DNA of 64,000 bases from contig NZ_JAUTBF010000001.1 in the NCBI RefSeq assembly GCF_030818955.1, forward strand, positions 620,001 through 684,000, written 5' to 3'. This document shows, in pieces, positions 39,708-47,723 of the stretch. This DNA is from Microbacterium trichothecenolyticum (GTDB lineage: Bacteria; Actinomycetota; Actinomycetes; Actinomycetales; Microbacteriaceae). Both the position numbers and the translations under genes were made by a program. Numbering within the stretch: position 1 is the stretch's first letter; each line of letters begins with the position of its first letter. The notes under the pieces were generated by a model that saw only the letters and a program-made list of their open reading frames with translations, ran no database searches and was not told where the DNA came from.

Positions 39708-40304
39708 ATGTCGGTGACGCGCGCCCCTCGTATCGGGGTCATGGGTGGGACGTTCGATCCGATCCATCACGGTCACCTGGTCGCGGCCTCCGAGGTGGCG
39801 CAATCGTTCGACCTCGACGAGGTCGTCTTCGTTCCCACGGGCCGTCCGTGGCAGAAAGACGACGTCACCGAGAGTGAGCACCGTTACCTCATGACGGTGA
39901 TCGCAACGGCATCCAATCCGCAATTCGCGGTCAGCCGCGTCGACATCGACCGCGCGGGACCGACCTATACGATCGACACTCTGCGCGACCTCCAGCAGCA
40001 GCGGCCGGGGGCGGAGTTGTTCTTCATCACCGGCGCCGACGCCGTGGCTCAGATCCTCGGGTGGCGCGATCACGACGAGCTGTGGGACCTGGCCCACTTC
40101 GTCGCTGTCTCGCGCCCCGGGCACGTCCTGACGACCGAAGGGCTGCCCACCGACACTGTGAGCCAATTGGAGATCCCGGCGCTGGCGATCTCGTCCACCG
40201 ACTGCCGCGCGCGTGTGCGCAGAGGACACCCCGTGTGGTACCTCGTGCCCGACGGCGTCGTGCAGTACATCGCGAAGCACCACCTTTACCGGAGCAAGGC
40301 ATGA
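39708..40304 (+). CDS. nadD: Nicotinate-nucleotide adenylyltransferase
   Basis: The 198-residue enzyme adenylates nicotinate mononucleotide in NAD synthesis. The nucleotidyl-transferase motifs are [15 protein letters not shown] and the C-terminal [11 protein letters not shown]. It overlaps the next gene by ATGA. Confidence 0.96.
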   Translation: MSVTRAPRIGVMGGTFDPIHHGHLVAASEVAQSFDLDEVVFVPTGRPWQKDDVTESEHRYLMTVIATASNPQFAVSRVDIDRAGPTYTIDTLRDLQQQRPGAELFFITGADAVAQILGWRDHDELWDLAHFVAVSRPGHVLTTEGLPTDTVSQLEIPALAISSTDCRARVRRGHPVWYLVPDGVVQYIAKHHLYRSKA

Positions 40305-41347
40305 GCACTCCCGAGAACACCGAGAACCCGCCGCTGACACGTCGTCAGCTCCGCGAGCTCCGCCAGACCGGCGCGACGCCCATCATCACGCCCGAGACGG
40401 ATGCCGCGCCGCCGGCGCCGACGCCCGAGCCGGAGCCGGAGCACGACACTGCCTCGCCCGCACCGGTAACCGCTGCGGAAGAGGCCGCGACCGTCGAGGG
40501 CGACGCGGCGCCGGCACCGTCCACGCCGACAGAGGCGCCGTCGCCGGTTTCGCGGCCCTCGGCGTTCGAGCCTGCGTTCGGTGACCACGGCTCAGAGCTG
40601 GGCGTCTCGGGTCTCACGCGTCGACAGGTACGTGCGCAGGAGAAGATCCGCACGGCTGCCGTCCCCGTCATCAGCCCCGACCTCGAGCCGGCCCTGCCCG
40701 GACAGAGCGCGCCCTTCGCGCCGTTGCCCGAGGCTGATCCGAGCCTGCCGGCGATCTTCCGACCCGCCGCCCCCGCCGCCCTCGACGCCCCCGACGTTCC
40801 CGAGATCGCAGGCGTTCCCGCCGCCGACGAGGTGCCGGGGCCGTCGGTGGTCAATCCGGCACTCGGGTCCGAGCTGCTCGACGGGGCGAAGCCCGATGTG
40901 ACCCTGCCCGCCTCGTTCGACCAACTCATCTCGCGGACCGCATCGGCCAGCGGGGCCGTCTCGACGCCGAATGCGCTGATCCTCTCGCAGACGCCGACGG
41001 GCGTTCCGCTCGTGGGACCGGTCACCGCGACCGGCGAGATCATGATCACCGGCACGTTCGAGCTCCCCGAGGGCCTCGGTTCGATCGGGCACGCACGCGG
41101 GACGACCGACGGCCGTGATGCCGACGCCGTCCTGCTCGACGGCGAGCTGCCGCCCGCCTCGTCGCCCACGCCGATCGCGGCCAGCGCCGCCATCAGCACC
41201 GTCAAACAGCCGGGCGAGATCATTCGCCCCCCGGCGCCCGAGAAGGGGAGCAAGCTCCTCATCGGCCTCATCATCACGACCGGTGCTCTCGCACTGGCGG
41301 TGGCCGTCACCCTCGTGCTCGCCTTCACGACAGGAGTCTTCCGATGA
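40301..41347 (+). CDS. Pro/Ala-rich protein with one C-terminal membrane segment
   Basis: The 348-residue protein is mostly low-complexity Pro, Ala, Glu, with a single hydrophobic segment near the C-terminus ([20 protein letters not shown]). A short motif, [10 protein letters not shown] near residue 12 and [11 protein letters not shown] near residue 105, is repeated. ATGA overlaps join it to nadD and rsfS. It is probably cytoplasmic-facing with a tail anchor; the function is unknown. Similar proteins recur at this locus in related genera. Confidence 0.75.
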   Translation: MSTPENTENPPLTRRQLRELRQTGATPIITPETDAAPPAPTPEPEPEHDTASPAPVTAAEEAATVEGDAAPAPSTPTEAPSPVSRPSAFEPAFGDHGSELGVSGLTRRQVRAQEKIRTAAVPVISPDLEPALPGQSAPFAPLPEADPSLPAIFRPAAPAALDAPDVPEIAGVPAADEVPGPSVVNPALGSELLDGAKPDVTLPASFDQLISRTASASGAVSTPNALILSQTPTGVPLVGPVTATGEIMITGTFELPEGLGSIGHARGTTDGRDADAVLLDGELPPASSPTPIAASAAISTVKQPGEIIRPPAPEKGSKLLIGLIITTGALALAVAVTLVLAFTTGVFR

Positions 41348-41721
41348 CCGCCACAGCCAATGGCCGTGAGATGGCGCAGATCGCCGCCCTCGCTGCCGAC
41401 GCGAAGAGCGGTGACGACATCGTCGCCCTCGACGTCTCCGATCCGCTTCCGCTGGTCGACGTGTTCCTGCTCGTCACCGGCCGCAACGAGCGCAACGTCG
41501 CCGCCATCGCCGACGAGGTCGAAGAGAAGCTCCTCGAAGCGGGCCACAAGCGACTGCGCCGTGAGGGGCGCCAGGAGTCCCGCTGGGTGCTGCTGGACTT
41601 CGGCGATCTGGTCGTGCACGTCTTCCACGAGGAGGAGCGGGTCTACTACGGCCTGGAGCGTCTGTGGAAGGACTGCCCCGTCATTCCGCTCGAGCTGCCG
41701 ACGCCGGCGACCGCCGACTGA
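41344..41721 (+). CDS. rsfS: Ribosomal silencing factor RsfS
   Basis: The 125-residue protein binds L14 and blocks subunit joining when nutrients are low. Family motifs are DIVALDVSDPLPLVDVFLLVTG (split here as DIVALDVSDPLP and LVDVFLLVTG), RREGRQESRWVLLDFGD and VVHVFHEEERVYYGLERLW. It starts in an ATGA overlap and is followed by a terminator. Confidence 0.95.
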   Translation: MTATANGREMAQIAALAADAKSGDDIVALDVSDPLPLVDVFLLVTGRNERNVAAIADEVEEKLLEAGHKRLRREGRQESRWVLLDFGDLVVHVFHEEERVYYGLERLWKDCPVIPLELPTPATAD

Positions 41722-41736
41722 GCGTCTGACGATTCA

Positions 41737-41764
41737 CGCCCGCTGCCGATCTCGGCGGCGGGCG
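41737..41764 (+). terminator. Rho-independent terminator after rsfS
   Basis: CGCCCGCTGCCG (41737-41748) pairs with CGGCGGCGGGCG (41753-41764), one G-U, loop ATCT, followed by TTTCGTTTCG. Confidence 0.85.
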
Positions 41765-41831
41765 TTTCGTTTCGGGAAGGTCATCGCGCAACGCCCGTTC
41801 CGTCGTGGACGCCGTCCTCGCGGGAAACAAG

Positions 41832-41857
41832 AAAACCCCCGCCGAGGCGGGGGCTTT
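41832..41857. terminator. Terminator hairpin downstream of tRNA-Ala
   Basis: CCCCCGCC (41836-41843) pairs with GGCGGGGG (41846-41853). On the minus strand TTTTCTTGTTT follows, fitting a terminator for the tRNA; on the plus strand CTTTCTTC follows, so it may act both ways. Confidence 0.8.
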
Positions 41858-41868
41858 CTTCATTTGTG

Positions 41869-41941
41869 TGGACCTGAGGGGACTCGAACCCCTGACCCCC
41901 TGCATGCCATGCAGGTGCGCTACCAGCTGCGCCACAGGCCC
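41869..41941 (-). tRNA. tRNA-Ala, anticodon GGC
   Basis: The minus strand folds as a full cloverleaf: acceptor GGGCCTG/CAGGTCC (one G-U), anticodon arm CTGCATGGCATGCAG with GGC at 41908-41906, and T-arm GGGGTTCGAGTCCCC. CCA is not encoded. 73 nt. Confidence 0.96.
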
Positions 41942-41980
41942 ATTCTTGTTTTCCGCCCCGTTCGAGGCAACTCCATGAGT

Positions 41981-42889
41981 TTACAACACAGAAGTCGGGC
42001 GCAAGAAATCGGCGCCGCCGGGCGTGTCGTCGGAGGGTGTCACGGCGGCGAGAACAGCGCGCCGCAGGGCCTGTCCGCGTTCGCTCAGCGCGCGCTGACG
42101 GGAGACGTACTCGGCCTTGCCCGCGGGCGTCTCGACAGCCACCGGCCGGTAACCCCAAGCGCTGAGATCGTACGGAGAAGCCTCCATGTCGAGCGTGCGG
42201 ATGTCACGGGCCAGGACGAACGCGTCGAGCAGTAGCGGACCCGGGACGAGCGGGCCGAGCTTCACGGCCCACTTGTACACGTCCATCCCGGCGTGCAGGC
42301 ATCCGGGCTGCTCGTGGTCGACCTGTGCGTCGCGCGAGAGTGACTCGCGATTGCGCGGGACAGCGTCTGGCGTGAAGAACCGGAACGCGTCGAAGTGCGT
42401 GCACTTCAGGTCGTGGGCGTCGACCACGGCATCGGTGCCCGCCCGTCCAAGGCGTAGCGGAACCGCGTGCCGCACCTCGTCGGCCCGGTAGACCATCGCC
42501 CATTCGTGCAGGCCGAAGCAGCCGAACTGTGCCGGCCTGTCCTGCGTCGCCCGCAGCAGGTTGACGATTCCGCGGTACAGCGATCCGCGCTCGGCACGGA
42601 AGGCATCGGCATCCACGATTATCCCGTTACCGGCGTGCCGGTACCAGCGCCATCCGGCTCGTTCGTCGGCGTCGGCGAGCGCGACGCCCGTGCCCGGATG
42701 CCACCGTCGCAGCACGGCCGGCTTGTAGGAGTAATAGCTGAAGAGAAAATCCTCGACCGGGTGCTTCTCGGCGCGACGCGCTCGCTCCCGGTGGTCGGCG
42801 GTGAGAGCATCGGCCCGCGCGGCGTGCTGATCGGCGAGGGCGGTCCACTCGGTTCTGTCGAGCGTCGCAGCGTCGAGCAGGACGCTCAT
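41981..42889 (-). CDS. Actinobacterial protein usually annotated as 3-methyladenine DNA glycosylase
   Basis: The 302-residue protein (MSVLLDAATLDRTEWTALA) contains FLFSYYSYKPAVLRRWHPG, FGLHEWAMVY and DLKCTHFDAFRFFTPDA, which I recognise from this actinobacterial family. The annotated name is traditional; no classic HhH or AlkA motif is visible, so the activity is uncertain. It overlaps the SRAP gene by ATGA, consistent with a DNA-damage role. Confidence 0.72.
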   Translation of the reverse strand: MSVLLDAATLDRTEWTALADQHAARADALTADHRERARRAEKHPVEDFLFSYYSYKPAVLRRWHPGTGVALADADERAGWRWYRHAGNGIIVDADAFRAERGSLYRGIVNLLRATQDRPAQFGCFGLHEWAMVYRADEVRHAVPLRLGRAGTDAVVDAHDLKCTHFDAFRFFTPDAVPRNRESLSRDAQVDHEQPGCLHAGMDVYKWAVKLGPLVPGPLLLDAFVLARDIRTLDMEASPYDLSAWGYRPVAVETPAGKAEYVSRQRALSERGQALRRAVLAAVTPSDDTPGGADFLRPTSVL

Positions 42890-43596
42890 TCGACCGGCTC
42901 GATCAGGGCGGACGAGTCGTTGCGCACGTTGCCCACAGCCGGCGACACCACGTGATCGTCGAGTGTGTCGGCGACATCGGGGGCGGCGTCGATCGCGGCG
43001 TCGAGCACATCGCCGACGTTCTCGGTGGTCGGATCGAGCCAGGCGTCGGCGAAGTCGGGGTCCATGAACAGCGGCATACGGTCGTGGATCGAGCCGAGTC
43101 GACCGATCGCATCGCGCGTGAGGATCGTGCAACTCAGCACCCACCGGGCGGGATCGTCGTCAGCGTGCGCGGGGTCTTTCCACCACTCGTACAGGCCGGC
43201 GAAGAACAGCGGCGAGCCGTCGGTGGGGTGGATGTAGTGCGGAGTCTTGCCCGCCTCGGTCGTCTTCCACTCGTAGTAGCCGGATGCCGGGATGACCGCG
43301 CGCCGCTTGATGAGGGCGTTGCGGAACATCGGTTTGTCTTCGACCTCTTCGGAGCGCGCGTTGAAAGCGCGCGCGCCGACCTTGACGTCTTTCGCCCACC
43401 CGGGAACGAGGCCCCAGCGGGCGGCCTCGAGTCGGCGCACGGGTGGCTCGGTCTTCACCGAATCGAGCACGATCGCCACCCGTGAGGTTGGTGCGATGTT
43501 GTACGACGGTGCCGGTAGCTCATCGGCCGCGACGTCGACGCGCAGCACCCCCACGAGCTCGGATGCCACATTGGCCACGACGAATCGACCGCACAT
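42886..43596 (-). CDS. yedK: SOS-response-associated peptidase (YedK/HMCES, SRAP family)
   Basis: The 236-residue protein begins MCGRFVV, where Cys2 becomes the residue that covalently shields abasic sites in single-stranded DNA. Other active-site parts are SYNIAPTSRV, FNARSEEVEDKPMFR, the Glu in SGYYEWK and the His in GSIHDRMPLF. I start at ATG 43596 so that Cys is residue 2; TACGGT (43608-43603) lies 6 bases upstream. Coupled to the glycosylase-family gene. Confidence 0.93.
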   Translation of the reverse strand: MCGRFVVANVASELVGVLRVDVAADELPAPSYNIAPTSRVAIVLDSVKTEPPVRRLEAARWGLVPGWAKDVKVGARAFNARSEEVEDKPMFRNALIKRRAVIPASGYYEWKTTEAGKTPHYIHPTDGSPLFFAGLYEWWKDPAHADDDPARWVLSCTILTRDAIGRLGSIHDRMPLFMDPDFADAWLDPTTENVGDVLDAAIDAAPDVADTLDDHVVSPAVGNVRNDSSALIEPVE

Positions 43597-43703
43597 GCCT
43601 CCACCGTACGCGCCACCTCCGACATCGGGTCGTGGCATCCGAGAACGAGCTGTTGTCGGTCTGGAGGTTGTTCGCGCTCCTCGTGGGCGGTCCGTTGCAC
43701 AGG

Positions 43704-43862
43704 TAGCCTGAGTCGTGCTTTGGCAGCAGCGATTTCGGAGCCCCCGGCCTGTTTATGGCCGCGGGGCCGTCGACGCGCGCTCGTAGCGCAAGAAGTCTCC
43801 GCAGGTACGGCCGGGGGGAGTTCTCTCCTCAGCCAACCTGCAACCGGTTCGGAGACCTCCTC
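43704..43862 (+). ncRNA. Structured leader upstream of the PheS-related ligase (novel riboswitch candidate)
   Basis: A -10-like TAGCCT (43704-43709) precedes about 145 nt of structured sequence. CTCCG at 43797-43801 can pair either with upstream CGGAG (43736-43740), enclosing a hairpin CGGCC-TGTTTAT-GGCCG and GCGC-GCTCGTA-GCGC, or with downstream CGGAGAC (43850-43856), extended by CAGGT/ACCTG (43802-43806, 43836-43840) and an inner GGAG-TTCT-CTCC. The downstream form would bury GGAG, the likely ribosome binding site. No T-box consensus is present. Read by eye, not folded by program. Confidence 0.5.
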
Positions 43863-44774
43863 ACGTCGCACACCGACTATCTGACTTCTGCCCAGCTCTG
43901 CCGCGCGCTACACCTGCGCGACCTCACGGACCCCGCTCAGGGCGCGCACGCCACCTGCTGCTCTCGAGGCCTACGCGGGATGTAGCGAGGTCGATGAACT
44001 GATCGTGGCCCCGGGTCACGTGTACCGGCGTGACGCCGTCGATCGCAGCCACGTGGGCGAGCCGCACCAGGTGGATCTCTGGCGCATCCGCAGTACACCG
44101 AACACGGGCGACGAGGAGATGCTCGGGATGATCGGCCGCTTGGTCGACGCTGTACTTCCGGGAGCGCAGTGGAAGACGACCGACGTCACGCACCCCTACA
44201 CCGTGGGCGGCCGGCAGATCGACGTCCTGCACGAGGGCGAATGGCTCGAGCTCGCCGAGTGCGGGCGGATCCATCCCGCAGTGCTGCGCGGTTCAGGGCT
44301 CGACCCCGATCAGTGGTCGGGGCTCGCCCTCGGCATGGGGCTGGAGCGGGCCCTGATGCTTCGAAAAGGCATCCCCGACATCCGCTGCCTTCGGGTAGAA
44401 GACCCACCCATCGCCACGCAGATGCTGACATTGGAGCCATGGCAGCACGTCTCGCTGCTGCCGATGGCACGGCGCGACATCTCGGTGGTCCTGAGCGCAG
44501 AGGAGGATGAGGAGACCCTCGGCGACCGTATCCCCACCGCCCTCGGCGACGACGCCGACGTCATCGAGTCCGTCGACGTCTCGGTCGCACGACGCACGAG
44601 GATCCGCCCGAGGCAGCGCGCGTCCGGCTCGGCACACAGAGCGGTCAGGTCAATCTCCTGCTGCGGATCGTGCTCCGCCCCATCGACCGCACCCTCACCT
44701 CGGACCAGGCCAACGCACTACGCAACGCCATATACCGGGCAGTCCACGAAGGACCGGTGCAGGAACTGATCTGA
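43863..44774 (+). pseudogene. PheS-related ligase (SrmL-like class II synthetase paralogue), broken
   Basis: The frame runs TDYLTSAQLCRALHLRDLTDPAQG, here TDYLTSAQLC then RALHLRDLTDP, to about 43948; resumes as ALEAYAGCSEVDELIVAPG; and shifts again near 44597 to end LLLRIVLRPIDRTLTSDQ at TGA 44774. Motif 2 is VYRRDAVDRSHVGEPHQVDL, motif 3 is GLALGMGLERALMLRKG, and a C-terminal FDX-ACB-like anticodon-binding region follows. This matches the sporadic 'PheS-related mystery ligase' family, substrate unknown. The expected start reads ACG (43863) where ATG would fit. Two or more frame breaks plus neighbouring insertion sequences suggest decay, although this assembly has indel errors elsewhere. Confidence 0.72.
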
Positions 44775-44779
44775 TCGTC

Positions 44780-45026
44780 ATGACTTCACGTCTGCACGCC
44801 AACGCGCCCCTCTCGCCCGAAGGACGCCGCCGATTGATCGAACGCTGCCAGAGCCGGCCGATTTCTGTACGCCCGCACCGGGAACGCAGAGACCGAGCAC
44901 GCGAGCGCCCTCGAGTTCTGGAACCAGCACGACAACGACCGGCGGCCGCATGGCGCGTACGACGGACAACCACCCGCATCCGGGTCGCCATCACGCGTCA
45001 ACAACGTCCTGGCCTCATACACCTAG
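44780..45026 (+). pseudogene. IS481-family transposase remnant with internal deletion
   Basis: The first part (MTSRLHANAPLSPEGRRRLI) is the typical IS481 transposase N-terminus. After about 29 codons it jumps to the far C-terminus in another frame: ALEFWNQHDNDRRPHGAYDG, QPPASGSPSRVNNVLASYT, then TAG 45024-45026. The whole DDE core is missing. The IS5 element was inserted at its stop codon. Confidence 0.82.
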
Positions 45027-45963
45027 GGCGTGTCTGACAAAGATTGGTGGGTTGGGCTGAGAGGGTGGGGTCGTGTCGCGGTTCCAGTTGCTCTCTGATG
45101 CTCAGTGGTCGTTGATTGAGTCGATGTTGCCGAAGCCGACGGGGCGTCCGGGGCGGAGGTTCTCGGATGCGAGGTCGATGCTGGAGGGCATCATCTACCG
45201 GTATCGGTGCGGTATCGCGTGGCGTGATCTGCCGGAGGTGTTCGGGCCATGGCAGACGGTGTGGACCTGGCATCACCGCCTCGCCGCTGACGGGACGTGG
45301 GATGTGATCGTGTCCACACTGATCGCGCAGGCCGACGCCGAAGGATTGGTGGACTGGTCGGTGTCGGTGGATTCCACGATTGCCAGGGCGCATCAGCACG
45401 CGACGAACACGACCCGCCCCATAGGGGGCTGGATCGAATTACACGAATCCGGCCGTCGAGCCGCCTGATCACGGCATCGGCCGCTCCCGGGGTGGCTTGT
45501 CGACGAAGATCCATCAGCTCGTCGACGGCAACGGGCTCCCGCTCGTCACCGTGATCACGCCTGGGCAGGCTGGTGATTCGCCGATGCTGATCCCGATGCT
45601 GGAACAGCTGCGCGTGGCTCGACCGGTCGGACGGCCCCGCACACGTCCGGATGCCGTCCGAGGCGACAAGGCCTACTCGTCCCGCGCGATCCGAGCGCAC
45701 CTGCGCGGCCGGGGAATCAAGGCCGTGATCCCGGAACCGCGCGACCAGCAAGGACACCGCAAACGCCGTGGATCACGCGGAGGCAGGCCCGTCGGGCTCG
45801 ACGCCGACGACTACCGCAACCGCAACGTCATCGAGCGGCGGTTCTGCCACACCAAGCAATGGCGAGGCCTCGCCACCCGCTACGACAAGTTGGCGGTCAT
45901 GTTCCGCGCCGCCGTCCTCATCCACGCCACCATCACCTGGACCAAGACATTGTCAGACACGCC
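45027..45963 (+). mobile_element. IS5-family insertion sequence, complete, 937 bp
   Basis: Perfect 14-bp terminal inverted repeats GGCGTGTCTGACAA (45027-45040) and TTGTCAGACACGCC (45950-45963) are flanked by the direct repeat CTAG (45023-45026, 45964-45967), a target typical for this family. The single transposase gene is in two frames. Perfect ends suggest recent arrival. Confidence 0.9.
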
Positions 45964-45967
45964 CTAG
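45073..45967 (+). CDS. IS5-family transposase in two frames
   Basis: The first frame (45073-45468, MSRFQLLSDAQWSLIESMLP) holds the DUF4096-like N-terminus and the first catalytic Asp in SVSVDSTIARAHQH. The second frame (through 45967) holds STKIHQLVDGNGLPL, the second Asp in VRGDKAYSS and the Glu in NVIERRFCHTKQWR. The frames join between 45420 and 45500. Programmed frameshifting is known in this IS group, but an indel cannot be excluded. The stop TAG lies in the CTAG target duplicate. Confidence 0.85.
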
Positions 45968-46995
45968 CCGTCGCGCGAGATGACGCCGACGTCCTGCAGG
46001 CGCTCGAGCAGGCCCGCGCCGTCCGACGCGGTGACCCACGGCACCTCCGCCGCCGAGTGGTCGTCGACGACGGTGCGGCCACCGGCCAGCACGGCTTCGG
46101 CGGGGAGCAGACGGCGGATCGCGACCGCGGCCACGCTCTGCGGATGCTCGATGGCGAAACCCGTGTAGATCGCATCGTCGTGCTGGCCGTCGTCTCCGAC
46201 CAGCAGCCACTTCACGTGCGGGAATTCACGAGCGATGCGGCGGAGATTCTGCTCCTTGTGATCGCGACCGCTGCGGAACCACCGGTCGTGCGTGGGGCCC
46301 CAGTCGGTGAGCAGAAACGACCCCGCGGGAAACAGGTGCCGGCGCATGAACCGAGTGAGGGTCGGGGCGACGTTCCACGCGCCGGTCGAGAGGTAGATGA
46401 CCGGCGTGCCCGGGTGCTCCCGCGACAGCCGCTCGAGCATGACGGCCATACCGGGCACGGGCTGGCGCGCGTGCTCGTCGACGACGAAGGAGTTCCAGGC
46501 CGCCAGCAGCGGGCGGGGGAGAGCCGTGACCATCACGGTGTCGTCGATGTCGCTGACGACGCCGAAGTGCACGTCCGAGCCGACGATGAACACGCGCGTC
46601 TCGGTGGGCTCGCTGCCCTCGACCGACATCGTGACGGTCTGCCATCCCGGCGGCAACGACGCCGGGAGGGTCGCGTCGATCACTCCGCCGCGATCCGCGG
46701 ACACCTCGTGCGTGACACCGTCGATCACGACGTTCACCCGCGCTGAGCCGACGGGCACCGCCGCGAAGCTTCGCCACCCGCGCAGGCTCGCGAATTCACC
46801 CGTAGACGTGCGCTTGAGGGGCGGAGCGATCAGGACCCGGCCGAGGACGCGGACCCAGTCCTGCGTGCCGTACCCCGGGAAGCCGGTCACGGCGGGACGA
46901 AGCCCGCGCGCACGGGCTCGCCGCTCACGCCACCGATGGAAGCGGCGCTCCAGTCGGGCGAACCAGAGCACTTTGGCACGAGGAGAGCGAGACAT
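45964..46995 (-). CDS. App1-family (DUF2183) phosphatidate phosphatase-like protein
   Basis: The 343-residue protein has the HAD-like catalytic motif in FGVVSDIDDTVMVT and downstream VIYLSTGAWNVAPTLTRF, FLLTDWGPT and WLLVGDDGQHDDAIY. Such proteins dephosphorylate phosphatidic acid or related phospholipids. ATG 46995 (MSRSPRAKVLW) lies 5 bases after the DedA stop, so the two form an operon. Its stop TAG is exactly the CTAG at which the IS5 element inserted, so the gene is intact. Confidence 0.88.
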   Translation of the reverse strand: MSRSPRAKVLWFARLERRFHRWRERRARARGLRPAVTGFPGYGTQDWVRVLGRVLIAPPLKRTSTGEFASLRGWRSFAAVPVGSARVNVVIDGVTHEVSADRGGVIDATLPASLPPGWQTVTMSVEGSEPTETRVFIVGSDVHFGVVSDIDDTVMVTALPRPLLAAWNSFVVDEHARQPVPGMAVMLERLSREHPGTPVIYLSTGAWNVAPTLTRFMRRHLFPAGSFLLTDWGPTHDRWFRSGRDHKEQNLRRIAREFPHVKWLLVGDDGQHDDAIYTGFAIEHPQSVAAVAIRRLLPAEAVLAGGRTVVDDHSAAEVPWVTASDGAGLLERLQDVGVISRDG

Positions 46996-47000
46996 CGCGC

Positions 47001-47681
47001 TCAGTCTTTCACGTCGCCGTCCGCCGTTTCGGGGGGCTGGACCTCGTCGGCCAGGTGACGTCTCTCGGCACGTTCGATCACCTTCTTGCCCACGAAGACG
47101 AGCACGAGGAAGGCCACGAGGACCGCGACGAAGACGTACCCGGCGTAATGCAGTCGGTCGGCGAGCTCGCGATAGGTACCCGCGGCGGAGGCCGCCACCG
47201 ACACGTAGAGACCGGCCCAGATCACGCACGCGGGCGTCGTCCACGCCAGGAAACGCCGATAGGGGTACTCGCTCATGCCGACCGTGAGCGGCACCAACGA
47301 GTGCAGCACCGGCAGGAAACGCGAGAGGAAGATCGCGATTCCCCCGCGCCGCCGCAGATAGCGCTCTGCGCGTTCCCAGTTGCGGTCACCGAGCTTCTGG
47401 CCGAGGCGCGAGGCGCGGATGCGCGGACCGAAGAACCGGCCGAGCCAGAAGCCGAGACTCTCGCCGATCAGTGCCCCGACGACGATGGCGGCGGCGAGCA
47501 CGATGCCTTCGAGCGGGGAGGCCACGGCGGTACCGGCCACGATGACCATCGTGTCGCCCGGAACGACGAGACCGACCAGCACGCTCGTCTCGAGCATCAC
47601 CGCGACCCCCGCGAGGATCGTGCGCAGCACCGGGTCGACGTTCTGGACGACGTCGAGCAGCCACGTGAGGATCTCGTTCAC
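47001..47681 (-). CDS. DedA-family membrane protein
   Basis: The 226-residue protein has several hydrophobic segments and the DedA/SNARE-assoc motifs: VVPGDTMVIVAGTAVA, GESLGFWLGRFFGP and FLSRFLPVLHSLVPLTVGMS. DedA proteins are linked to polyprenyl-phosphate and lipid scrambling. I use GTG 47681; TAGGCT (47694-47689) lies 7 bases before it, indicating a leaderless mRNA. Its partner App1 suggests joint lipid metabolism. Confidence 0.9.
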   Translation of the reverse strand: MNEILTWLLDVVQNVDPVLRTILAGVAVMLETSVLVGLVVPGDTMVIVAGTAVASPLEGIVLAAAIVVGALIGESLGFWLGRFFGPRIRASRLGQKLGDRNWERAERYLRRRGGIAIFLSRFLPVLHSLVPLTVGMSEYPYRRFLAWTTPACVIWAGLYVSVAASAAGTYRELADRLHYAGYVFVAVLVAFLVLVFVGKKVIERAERRHLADEVQPPETADGDVKD

Positions 47682-47688
47682 CTCCGTC

Positions 47689-47717
47689 AGCCTAAAGGCG
47701 TCGGCCACGCCTAGCCT
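47689..47717. promoter_or_regulatory. Compact divergent promoter of DedA and pabB
   Basis: TAGGCT on the minus strand (47694-47689) and TAGCCT on the plus strand (47712-47717) are 17 bases apart, each 6-7 bases from its start codon. Each -10 therefore occupies about the -35 position of the other. An AGGCGT/ACGCCT palindrome lies between them. Confidence 0.6.
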
Positions 47718-47723
47718 GGGAGC

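Noticed and set aside
43704..43862. A canonical tRNA gene in the leader of the PheS-related ligase
   Set aside because: An anticodon-like arm (CGGCC-TGTTTAT-GGCCG) exists, but the loop lacks T33 and no T-arm with TTCRA or matching acceptor stem could be found.
45964..46995. App1 gene truncated by IS5
   Set aside because: The element duplicated CTAG, which keeps the original TAG stop in place; removing the IS gives the same end.
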